Below, one piece after another: positions 56,643 to 64,000 of a stretch of DNA of 64,000 bases (position 1 is the stretch's first letter; every line of letters starts with the position of its first letter). A program made the position numbers and the translations under genes. Source of the DNA: Candidatus Omnitrophota bacterium (GTDB lineage Bacteria > Omnitrophota > Gorgyraeia > Aquiviventales > Aquiviventaceae). Under the pieces are notes generated by a model that worked only from the letters and a program-made list of their open reading frames with translations, did no database searches and had not been told where the DNA came from. Location: NCBI GenBank assembly GCA_030697665.1, contig JAUYPJ010000098.1, forward strand, positions 1 through 64,000, given 5' to 3'.

Positions 56643-58139
56643 CTCAGTCACCGCTTTTGTCCACCGTTCCATCAGCTCAATGAGCAACCGAACCCCGACC
56701 CCGACCGCTCCCTTCGGCACATACGGCCGCTCTTTCTCCGTCCACGCGGTGCCGGCGATGTCCAGGTGCGCCCACCGCAACCCCTCCGTGAACTCCTGCA
56801 GGAACTTCGCGGCGGTGATGGTGCCCGCCTCGCCCGTGTTGGTCACATTCCGGAGATCCGCGATGTCCGACTTCATGGCCGGGCCGTACTCGGCCCAGAG
56901 GGGCAGCCGCCAGACCCGCTCGTAGGTCGCCTTGCCCGCCTGGTTCAACCGCGCCGCCAGCCGCTCATCGGGCGTCATCAGCCCGATCGCCTCGCTGCCC
57001 AACGCGACCACGCAGGCGCCGGTCAGCGTGGCGAGATCGATCACGCCGTCGGGCTTGTAACGCTTGGCGTAGTGGAGACAGTCGGCGAGGACGAGGCGCC
57101 CTTCGGCGTCCGTATTGAGCACCTCGACCGTTTTACCCGACAGGGTCTTCAGGACGTCACCGGGCTTCTGCGCGGTCCCCGATGGGAGGTTCTCGGTCGC
57201 CGCGATGATCCCGACGATGCGCAGGGGCAGCTTCAGGGCGGCGGCCGCTTTCACCGTGCCCAGCACCGCGGCGGCACCCGACATGTCGTACTTCATCTGC
57301 TCCATCTTCGCCGATGGCTTGATGCTGATGCCGCCGGAGTCGAAGGTGATCCCCTTCCCGCAGAGGGCAAGGGTCGCCTTCGCGCGCGGCGGCCGGTAGT
57401 CCAACACGATGAACTGCGCGGGGTGGGCGCTGCCTTGCGCCACCCCGACGATCCCGCCAAACCCCAAGCGCTTCAGTTGAGGAAACGGGATGACGCGGCA
57501 GCCGAGCCTGAACTGCCTGGCGATCGCCCTGGCGTGGTTGGCGAGGTGCGTGGGGGTGACGATGTTGGACGGGCCGTTGATGAGGTCGCGCGCCAGCCCC
57601 ACCGCCTCGGCCAGCACCTGGCCCTTCTCGACCGCCCGCTTCACGTCAGCAACCTCCCCGCGCCGCTCGGCGATCAGCGTGATCGCTTCGATCCGCCGGC
57701 TCCGTTCGTGGGGGGGGAGCTTCTTCAGTTTGTCATACCGGTAGAGCCCCAGCAGCGCGCCCTCCGTCAAGGCCTGGGCCACAGCGGCCGGCGCGCCAAG
57801 CCCCTGCTCGCGCAAGACGGGCAGCGACAGTCGCTTGACCCCGCGCGCACGGGCCGCCTTGGCCGCCGTGCCCGCCAATTGACGGACCCGCTCGAGTGAC
57901 AGCTCCTTCGCCTTCCCGAGCCCGACCACGAGGATCCATCCGGAACCTCGCGGCAACAGGACGACCTCGTTGGCCGCCCCGCGAAACCCGGAGCCGTCCA
58001 CGAGCCGTCTCAGCGCCTGATCTCGCGTCACGGAGAGCGGCAGCAGCCGTTCTGGACGCTGCTCGCCCTCAAGCGCAGCAAACACCGGCACCCCATCACG
58101 AACGTCACCGAGTCGTCCTGATCTCACCGTCAAGCGCAT
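56640..58139 (-). CDS. pepA: Leucyl aminopeptidase
   Basis: NTDAEGRLVLADCLHYAKRYKPDGVIDLATLTGACVVALG. Confidence 0.96.
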   Translation of the reverse strand: MRLTVRSGRLGDVRDGVPVFAALEGEQRPERLLPLSVTRDQALRRLVDGSGFRGAANEVVLLPRGSGWILVVGLGKAKELSLERVRQLAGTAAKAARARGVKRLSLPVLREQGLGAPAAVAQALTEGALLGLYRYDKLKKLPPHERSRRIEAITLIAERRGEVADVKRAVEKGQVLAEAVGLARDLINGPSNIVTPTHLANHARAIARQFRLGCRVIPFPQLKRLGFGGIVGVAQGSAHPAQFIVLDYRPPRAKATLALCGKGITFDSGGISIKPSAKMEQMKYDMSGAAAVLGTVKAAAALKLPLRIVGIIAATENLPSGTAQKPGDVLKTLSGKTVEVLNTDAEGRLVLADCLHYAKRYKPDGVIDLATLTGACVVALGSEAIGLMTPDERLAARLNQAGKATYERVWRLPLWAEYGPAMKSDIADLRNVTNTGEAGTITAAKFLQEFTEGLRWAHLDIAGTAWTEKERPYVPKGAVGVGVRLLIELMERWTKAVTE

Positions 58140-58158
58140 GAAACCTCCCATCTTGGGG

Positions 58159-59385
58159 TCAGACTGACCCCGCCTGTTGGTTCAGGAAGAATGCCATTAA
58201 CTGAAAGCCGTCGTCGAAGCGCCTGCGCGAAGCGTTGACTGCGACCTCATGATACGCGCTCACCTCGTCCTTCGGACCATCCGTCGCGTAGAGGGCAAAC
58301 GGCACCGGCTCGGCGAGGTGGGTCTTGAGGATCGTGCTCGTTGGGTGATCGCAGACGACCAAGATCGCAAACGGCTCGCCTCTTCGCTTCAATCCCTCCA
58401 GCAGCGTTCCCACCACAAGCCGGTCGGTGTCCTCGATGGCCTGGATCTTCTTCCGGACATCGCCCATGTGGCCGGCCTCGTCCGTCGGCTCGATGTGGAC
58501 CAGAACGAGGTCGTGGTCATCAAGCGCTCTGAGCGCGTACTCGGCTTTCCCCTTGTAGTTGGTGTCGAAGTAGCCGGTGATCCCCGGCACCTGGATGATA
58601 TCACACCCCGCCAGGCGCCCGATGCCCCGCACGATGTCCACCGCGCTGATGCACGCGCCCCGCAGCCCATACGTCTGCTGAAACGGCGGGAGCTGCGTCG
58701 CCGTGCCCTGCCCCCAGAACCACAGCATCGTCGCCGGCTTCTTGCCGGCCTTGACGCGCCGCTGATTCACCGGATGCTCATTGAGGATGTGCACAGACTC
58801 CTGCATGATCTGCCGTAACCGCTCAGCACCAGGTCCACTCGGAAGATAGGCCGCAATCGGCTTTCCCGAGATGTCGTGTGGCGGTGTGCACATCGTCTGA
58901 GCGAACTGTCCACTGTCCACCGTCCACTGTCCACCGTCGACAATGGCGAGGTGCCGGTAACTCACGCCGGCGTAGAACCGTATCCCATCCCTGCCGAGCT
59001 GCTCGTTCACCGTCTTGATGAGCTCAGATGAGTCGGCGCTCTCGATATGGCCGGCCGAGTAGTCGGCCATGACGCCGTGCTCGACCGCCACGGTGTTGCA
59101 CCGGAAGGCGACCTCGCTCTGACCGAGCATGATCCCCTGCGCGGCGGCCTCCAGGGGCGAGCGGCCCGTGTGGTACTTGCGCGGGTCATAGCCGAAGACG
59201 CTCATGCAGCCGACGTCGGAGCCTGGAGGAAAACCGCGTGGAATCGTGCGCGCCCATCCGGTGATCCCTTCCCGGGCGATCCAGTCCATGTTCGGGTGCT
59301 TGGCGACTTCCAGCGGGGTTTTGCCGCCCAGCTCCTTGATCGGCACATCCGCCACCCCATCCGGCAGCACCACAACGTACTTCAC
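58159..59385 (-). CDS. Cofactor-independent phosphoglycerate mutase (ApgM family)
   Basis: VLPDGVADVPIKELGGKTPLEVAKHPNMDWIAREG, GSDVGCMSVFGYDPRKYHTGRSPLEAAAQGI. Confidence 0.92.
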   Translation of the reverse strand: MKYVVVLPDGVADVPIKELGGKTPLEVAKHPNMDWIAREGITGWARTIPRGFPPGSDVGCMSVFGYDPRKYHTGRSPLEAAAQGIMLGQSEVAFRCNTVAVEHGVMADYSAGHIESADSSELIKTVNEQLGRDGIRFYAGVSYRHLAIVDGGQWTVDSGQFAQTMCTPPHDISGKPIAAYLPSGPGAERLRQIMQESVHILNEHPVNQRRVKAGKKPATMLWFWGQGTATQLPPFQQTYGLRGACISAVDIVRGIGRLAGCDIIQVPGITGYFDTNYKGKAEYALRALDDHDLVLVHIEPTDEAGHMGDVRKKIQAIEDTDRLVVGTLLEGLKRRGEPFAILVVCDHPTSTILKTHLAEPVPFALYATDGPKDEVSAYHEVAVNASRRRFDDGFQLMAFFLNQQAGSV

Positions 59386-59396
59386 GATGTCCCCCG

Positions 59397-59478
59397 GATA
59401 TTGCGGATTGCGGATTGCGGATTGCGGATTGAAAAACCTCCAATTCGAAATCCGAAATTCGAAATCCGCAATCTGTCG
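59397..59478. repeat. Word repeat (GGATTGC)n / (GAAATCC)n hairpin
   Basis: attgcggattgcggattgcggattgcggatt...aattcgaaatccgaaattcgaaatccgcaat. Confidence 0.85.
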
Positions 59479-59488
59479 CTACAAGAAC

Positions 59489-60652
59489 TCATCGAGCGCG
59501 GGCGGTGAGGGAGGTCACGTTGCGCAGGCGCTTTACCACGGTCGGGATGCTCTCCAGGGCCCGCTCGACGTCTTCGTCAGTCGTGGGCACCCCGACGCTC
59601 AGGACCAGCGCCCCGTTGGCCTGCTCTTCCGTCAATCCCATCGCCTTCAACACATGAGAGGGGCGCATCGCCTTGGAGTTGCACGCGGAGCCCAGCCCCG
59701 CCTCGATGCCGGCCTGATCCAGCGCCAGCACCAGCGACTCGCTGGACACCCCCTCAATGCAGACGTGCAGGTTGTGCGGGAGCCTGGATGACCACGACCC
59801 ATTGAAGCGGAGAGCGTCGACGCGCTCCCGCAGGCCGTCGCGCAGCCGATCCCGCAACCGGCCAAGCTGCGCCGCGCGCGCAGGGAGCTGTTGCGCGGCC
59901 ACCTCGGCTGCCATCCCCATGCCCGCGATGGCCGGAAGCGCTTCGGTGCCGGAACGACCGCCATGCTCCTGCGCGCCGCCTTCAAGCAGCGGCAAGATGC
60001 GCACGCCTGCTCGCACGAACAACGCCGCCGCTCCCTGCGGCCCGTAGAATTGCGGTGCCGCCAGGCTCAAGGCGTCCACGCCGAGCGCGCTCGCATCAAC
60101 GGCCAGATGGCCGACCGCCGCCACGGCGTCGGTGTGAAACAGCGCGCCCTGCTCATGCGCCACCGCGGCCAGCTCCTTGATCGGCTCGATGGTCCCGACC
60201 TCGCCGTTGGCCAGCATGATCGACACCACCACCGTCTCGGGCGTGAGCGCCGCCTTGAGGTCGGCGGGCGAGACCACCCCTTCGTGGTCAACGGGTAGCG
60301 TAGTGATGTGCGCGCCCTCCCGCTCCAGGCGCCGCGCGATGAGCGAAACCGAGGGATGCTCGATCGCCGAGAGGATCACCTGGTTCCCCTTGCGTCGATT
60401 CGCGGCCAATAGCCCCCGCAACGCCCAGTTGTTCGACTCCGTCCCGCACGAGGTAAAGCTGATCTCCTCCAGCGTGGCGTTGATGAGGGCGGCCACCTGC
60501 CGACGCGCCTGCTCCACCGCCTGCTTCGCTTCTCGACCACTCGTATGGATCGACGACGGATTCCCCCACCGCTCCAGCGCGTCGGTCATGGCCTGCCTTA
60601 CCTCCGGCAGCATTGGCGTCGAGGATGCGTAGTCGAGGTAAATCCGGCTCAT
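59489..60652 (-). CDS. Cysteine desulfurase, NifS/IscS family
   Basis: MSRIYLDYASSTPMLPEVRQAM, TSCGTESNNWALRG, FHTDAVAAVGHL, GSACNSK. Confidence 0.94.
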   Translation of the reverse strand: MSRIYLDYASSTPMLPEVRQAMTDALERWGNPSSIHTSGREAKQAVEQARRQVAALINATLEEISFTSCGTESNNWALRGLLAANRRKGNQVILSAIEHPSVSLIARRLEREGAHITTLPVDHEGVVSPADLKAALTPETVVVSIMLANGEVGTIEPIKELAAVAHEQGALFHTDAVAAVGHLAVDASALGVDALSLAAPQFYGPQGAAALFVRAGVRILPLLEGGAQEHGGRSGTEALPAIAGMGMAAEVAAQQLPARAAQLGRLRDRLRDGLRERVDALRFNGSWSSRLPHNLHVCIEGVSSESLVLALDQAGIEAGLGSACNSKAMRPSHVLKAMGLTEEQANGALVLSVGVPTTDEDVERALESIPTVVKRLRNVTSLTARAR

Positions 60653-61098
60653 GGAAACTCCAGCCACGCGGTCTGTGCCTTGAGGTCCAGAAACACCTTG
60701 CCATCCTCCAACATATCCTGCATCCCCAGGATCAGTGGAACCTCATCGGTTTGCGCCAAATAGGTGCGGAAACTTCGCCGGAGCTGACGTCCCTGCAGGT
60801 CTTCCAGCACGGCACCAATGATCCCTGCTGTCACTGAAATAGCACATTCCTTACGAGCGACAAGTCCTTGAAGCAGAAACGGCTTCAGTCGACGGACGTG
60901 CGTCTGAGACCACAACGAGAGCGGGATGATCGAAGTGGGCGCGCCGGTGTCGATGATGGCCGGATAGGGGTCCGAAAGTCCCTGACGCAATGGAAACCGG
61001 ACATCGCACAGCACCCGCACCAACCAGAAGCCTCGGTCGATAAGCTCCACATCAGGCAGACGCTTAACGGTGAGCGCCAGACGAATAGACATGCCCAC
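60649..61098 (-). CDS. Retropepsin-like aspartyl protease domain protein
   Basis: PAIIDTGAPTSIIPLSLW (DTG motif), ...VPLILGMQDMLEDGKVFLDLKAQTAWLEFP. Confidence 0.65.
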   Translation of the reverse strand: MGMSIRLALTVKRLPDVELIDRGFWLVRVLCDVRFPLRQGLSDPYPAIIDTGAPTSIIPLSLWSQTHVRRLKPFLLQGLVARKECAISVTAGIIGAVLEDLQGRQLRRSFRTYLAQTDEVPLILGMQDMLEDGKVFLDLKAQTAWLEFP

Positions 61099-61327
61099 CC
61101 CGCTCGACGAAGATCACCGGCACATGGGCTTCGCCTGTCTTCGCTCGCGCTGTCTCCTCTGCCTCTCTGAGATTGCGCGACGCGGCGACGGCCTTGTGGT
61201 TCACAATCACCACCCACTGGTTCCCGAAGCGCTTGGCAAGCTCCCCGTAGTGGGCATATCCCCACTCCCGATCCTCCCAAAACCGCTTCGGCATGTCCGA
61301 TCCGTTTTTCTTCATCTTCGTCCGCAT
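61064..61327 (-). CDS. DUF5678-like small protein
   Basis: GELAKRFGNQWVVIVNHKAVAASRNLREAEETARAK; overlaps the retropepsin ORF. Confidence 0.6.
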   Translation of the reverse strand: MRTKMKKNGSDMPKRFWEDREWGYAHYGELAKRFGNQWVVIVNHKAVAASRNLREAEETARAKTGEAHVPVIFVERGGHVYSSGAHR

Positions 61328-61483
61328 GATCGCTCCTTGGTTCAACTCTCCTTGACTCTCTGATGGATCCCTACCGCCACGATCTGTTTCTGTCCCGGCA
61401 GCACCGCCATCGCTGAGGCGTGGCGGCATCAATAGTTCAGTTCACTGTCTACGGTTGTACGCTAGAGCCCAACATCACCAGAC

Positions 61484-62320
61484 CTACTGCTGCATAGCGT
61501 TCAGCACAGAGAGCCCTTCTTTAACACGATTGACATCCTCGACAATCCCGATCAGTTCGAATCGCGTTTCGAATACTCGCTGGAACACTTGCAAGACCCA
61601 GGCTCCCACACAGGCGGATGTCTTGAGAGCTGCCTTCAACGGTGACGGCGCGATGTTCAAGTACAAAGAATCGAACTGGATGAACTCTTCGGTCTGCTTG
61701 ATCTGCATGTTAGGAAATACTGCGGACGGATTTGGATGAGCACCGAGTTCGATGAGAAGTCCATAGAGATCTCTGACACCCGAGCCGAATCTTCCCTCTC
61801 TGGCCTCAAGCTTCTGCAAGATCGAACCCATATGGAACTTGTTCCGACGAACCTGCTTATCTCCCTCAAGCCAGGCACGCTTCGCTTCAGAATCAATGAA
61901 GATGAAATAAGCATACAAGGCATCTTCCAAGCCACCGCGCAATACCAGGTAAGCCTCTCTCAGCTGTCCACTCATTGCGAACCCAGCACCACCCAGATAG
62001 GCAGCATGTGATCGCGGTAGAAAAACTGCCTCCACTACTTCTCGCGTGTTCGTCAGATGATCAATGGCTTTCCTGAATACATGGTGGATGTCAAGAAGAA
62101 GGTTATACTCAGCTTTACATCGGACAAACGTTGCCCATGTATTCTGATGGCCCCTCCCGATAAAGGCAGAGACAAAATCATCTCCCCATCCAGATGGTGC
62201 ACACTTTGAACGGTCAAAAGCTAACTGGCTCAGGTCTGCCGCTTCCCTTTCTGTAATCTCTGACATCCGGGATGCCCAATCCCTGCCTAACTTGTCCCCG
62301 GTACCCTCTCCGTCATCCAC
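61484..62320 (-). CDS. Hypothetical protein, DUF5677-like helical (278 aa)
   Basis: Long ORF with coherent composition; start not certain. Confidence 0.55.
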   Translation of the reverse strand: MDDGEGTGDKLGRDWASRMSEITEREAADLSQLAFDRSKCAPSGWGDDFVSAFIGRGHQNTWATFVRCKAEYNLLLDIHHVFRKAIDHLTNTREVVEAVFLPRSHAAYLGGAGFAMSGQLREAYLVLRGGLEDALYAYFIFIDSEAKRAWLEGDKQVRRNKFHMGSILQKLEAREGRFGSGVRDLYGLLIELGAHPNPSAVFPNMQIKQTEEFIQFDSLYLNIAPSPLKAALKTSACVGAWVLQVFQRVFETRFELIGIVEDVNRVKEGLSVLNAMQQ

Positions 62321-62430
62321 TCAGCGCTAGTGTAGTGTCTCGGGAAAAGTGGTACCGGTTCTGATTTCTGGCTTCGGACTTCCGGCCTCTGCCGTCTGCT
62401 TTCTGCCTTCCGAAACCTCGGAGGCGGTCC

Positions 62431-62811
62431 TCAGTGGGCCGCCTCGGCTGCCTTGGCAAATACCAGGTCTCGGATGTCCAGTTCGATGAAGAAGGTGTCG
62501 ACCTTCTGGATGTTGCCGCGCACACGGACGGATGCGCCGACTTCCAACCGTCTCAGTTTTGGATATTTCCGTAGAGAGACGTTGCCGCGAATCATCCTCA
62601 TGCTATACGGCTCGATATTGAAGTACAGGTGCGCCTCACCGGGACGCCCCTCTTGAGCATTGGCGAACGTCAGAGGCCAATCACCTTCCATGCCGCAGTA
62701 GGCGCGCGCGGCCTGCTGCCGCATGAGTGGCGGCTGCGCCTTGATCTCTTTGAAAATTGCTGAGAGGTCAGGCGTGTGAATCCTCGAAGCACTGTATGTT
62801 TTAGCTGACAT
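62431..62811 (-). CDS. Hypothetical protein, possible OB-fold (126 aa)
   Basis: LEVGASVRVRGNIQKVDTFFIELDIRDLVF. Confidence 0.5.
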   Translation of the reverse strand: MSAKTYSASRIHTPDLSAIFKEIKAQPPLMRQQAARAYCGMEGDWPLTFANAQEGRPGEAHLYFNIEPYSMRMIRGNVSLRKYPKLRRLEVGASVRVRGNIQKVDTFFIELDIRDLVFAKAAEAAH

Positions 62812-63019
62812 GGGTGTGCTCCCGCACCTCTTTCACGAGGCCCTTGATACCAACTCGCATGTCACGAAACCCGATTTCCATCTCATGCCGAACGCCTTGC
62901 AACCCCTGGCCGATCTTCCCGTCAAGATTTGTCACCTTCTCCGAAAGCACGTTGTACTGTCGCTCGACCCGCTCGAGCAACACGCTGAACTGCCGTTCCC
63001 CTTCGGATCCTCTCGCCAT
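62801..63019 (-). CDS. Small coiled-coil protein (72 aa)
   Basis: ERVERQYNVLSEKVTNLDGKIGQGLQGVRHEMEIGFRDMR heptad-like; overlaps 62431..62811. Confidence 0.45.
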   Translation of the reverse strand: MARGSEGERQFSVLLERVERQYNVLSEKVTNLDGKIGQGLQGVRHEMEIGFRDMRVGIKGLVKEVREHTHVS

Positions 63020-63115
63020 GCCCTTCTCCCACGCCGGGCCGCTCAGCCACTGCCCAACTGTTCGCCAGCTCTTTGATCGAAGTCAGGAATCCTCGCGCCC
63101 GACGCTCCCTCGCCC

Positions 63116-63388
63116 CTACTTGAGGTACTCTTCCAATGGAATCGCAGGCAGGGTCTCGGCTTTCAGGCCAAGCTCATCAAACAATTCTGCGCTCAGCTTC
63201 GCGATCACCTTATCATGAGGCGCCTCGATGATTGAGATCAAGTCGTAACGGCCTAACGTGATGTAGGCGTGATGCAGCTTCGCTCCACGTCGCCTGATGA
63301 TCTCTTTGGCCTTCTCAAGGCGTTTCTTGGCATCGGTCCCCAATGAGTGCCGTTCGGTAAAACGCACAAGCCGCACGTAGAGCGCCAT
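63116..63388 (-). CDS. GYD domain protein
   Basis: AYITLGRYDLISIIEAPHDKVIAKLSAELFDELGLKAETLPAIPLEEYLK. Confidence 0.75.
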   Translation of the reverse strand: MALYVRLVRFTERHSLGTDAKKRLEKAKEIIRRRGAKLHHAYITLGRYDLISIIEAPHDKVIAKLSAELFDELGLKAETLPAIPLEEYLK

Positions 63389-63391
63389 CGG

Positions 63392-63721
63392 TTACCTCCT
63401 TTGACAGACTTCGCAAGGACACATCTTCCGCAAGCGGTCAAACGCGTAGATCCCGGTGGAGTGGCCGTCGGACCACTGGATCGTGATGGCGTAGCTGCCG
63501 ACGAGCTGGAGGCCCAGCGGCTTCACGTCGTCTGGGACCGACGCCGCCGTCACACGGCGTTCGCCCGTGACCTCATCCACGCAACCGGCGCACGGACACT
63601 GCAGCCGCAGATGCCGCGCCGGATAGACGCTCTCGTGCCCGTCCTGCCACGTCACCTTGAGGTCGAACAGATTCGCCCGCCCGATTTCCACCGGTACGGG
63701 CATCGTAGGATCAGCCGTCAT
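63392..63721 (-). CDS. DUF971 / GBBH-like N-terminal domain protein
   Basis: FDLKVTWQDGHESVYPARHLRLQCPCAGCVDE...LVGSYAITIQWSDGHSTGIYAFDRLRKMC. Confidence 0.85.
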   Translation of the reverse strand: MTADPTMPVPVEIGRANLFDLKVTWQDGHESVYPARHLRLQCPCAGCVDEVTGERRVTAASVPDDVKPLGLQLVGSYAITIQWSDGHSTGIYAFDRLRKMCPCEVCQRR

Positions 63722-63909
63722 CCTCGATGTTTCGTGGGACGTTCGTGACGTGCGAGCAAGGACATTCGGTTTTTTATCAAGTCGGGATTTGCCTGTAGAG
63801 CCCACTCAGCAAGTCCAAGGGCATACTGGAAGCGCTCCGAAGGAGACAATTTGAGCGCCTGGTCGACAAGGAGTTCTTTCGACGGATCCCGCGTACGTGG
63901 ACGCTTCAT
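63718..63909 (-). CDS. Small hypothetical protein (63 aa)
   Basis: DQALKLSPSERFQYALGLAEWALQANP; ATGA overlap with upstream partial ORF. Confidence 0.5.
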   Translation of the reverse strand: MKRPRTRDPSKELLVDQALKLSPSERFQYALGLAEWALQANPDLIKNRMSLLARHERPTKHRG

Positions 63910-64000
63910 GATCGCACACGACGTTGGCGCGTTTTCTCTTGGATCAGTTCAAGGTACTCCACATCTTGAAGGTCTTGGATCCGGCCTGCGGATCGTTTCA
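63906..64000 (-). CDS. Partial ORF, C-terminus resembling nucleotidyltransferase-type (DUF6036-like) proteins
   Basis: Reverse-strand read KRSAGRIQDLQDVEYLELIQEKTRQRRVRS*; 5' part outside window. Confidence 0.4.
   Translation of the reverse strand, partial: KRSAGRIQDLQDVEYLELIQEKTRQRRVRS

Overview
High-GC bacterial chromosome segment; lineage not determinable here (gene content would fit a Gram-negative candidate phylum such as Omnitrophota or Nitrospirota, which is a guess). Positions 1-22.6 kb are mostly a minus-strand surface-polysaccharide/LPS cluster: sugar-nucleotide epimerases, HAD phosphatase, GT2, GT39-like, radical SAM/B12, UDP-xylose synthase, heptose-type nucleotidyltransferase, DegT aminotransferase, RmlA/B/C-like/D, two UDP-sugar dehydrogenases and LptD. 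Positions 22.8-60.7 kb are mainly core metabolism and envelope genes: transaldolase, ROK kinase, two GAF-GGDEF proteins, ABC ATPase, AccD, ComF, LptF/LptG, AhcY, MetK, PTS EI/HPr/EIIA, GH57, YvcK, four tRNAs, aspartase/fumarase, two 2-oxoacid:ferredoxin oxidoreductases, FBA, ThiC, CbiX, FolE, PepA, ApgM and NifS. The last ~3.5 kb holds small accessory ORFs. Two things stand out. (1) One UDP-sugar dehydrogenase carries a complete, apparently splicing-competent LAGLIDADG intein placed exactly at its catalytic cysteine. (2) A pervasive set of non-transposase hairpin elements occupies most gene gaps: (a) four copies of a ~140 bp triple-hairpin TAAATG...CATTTA element whose ends form the TAA stop codons of neighbouring genes; (b) two copies of a ~140 bp palindromic element filling the gap exactly from one gene's TGA to the next gene's ATG, plus a shortened relative inserted in frame inside a GGDEF gene with a 10-bp direct repeat; (c) many locus-specific 'word' repeats (tandem 7-10-mers followed by their reverse complement), some inserted in frame in coding genes (GH57, ApgM, CbiX). 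No CRISPR array, prophage or transposase was seen.
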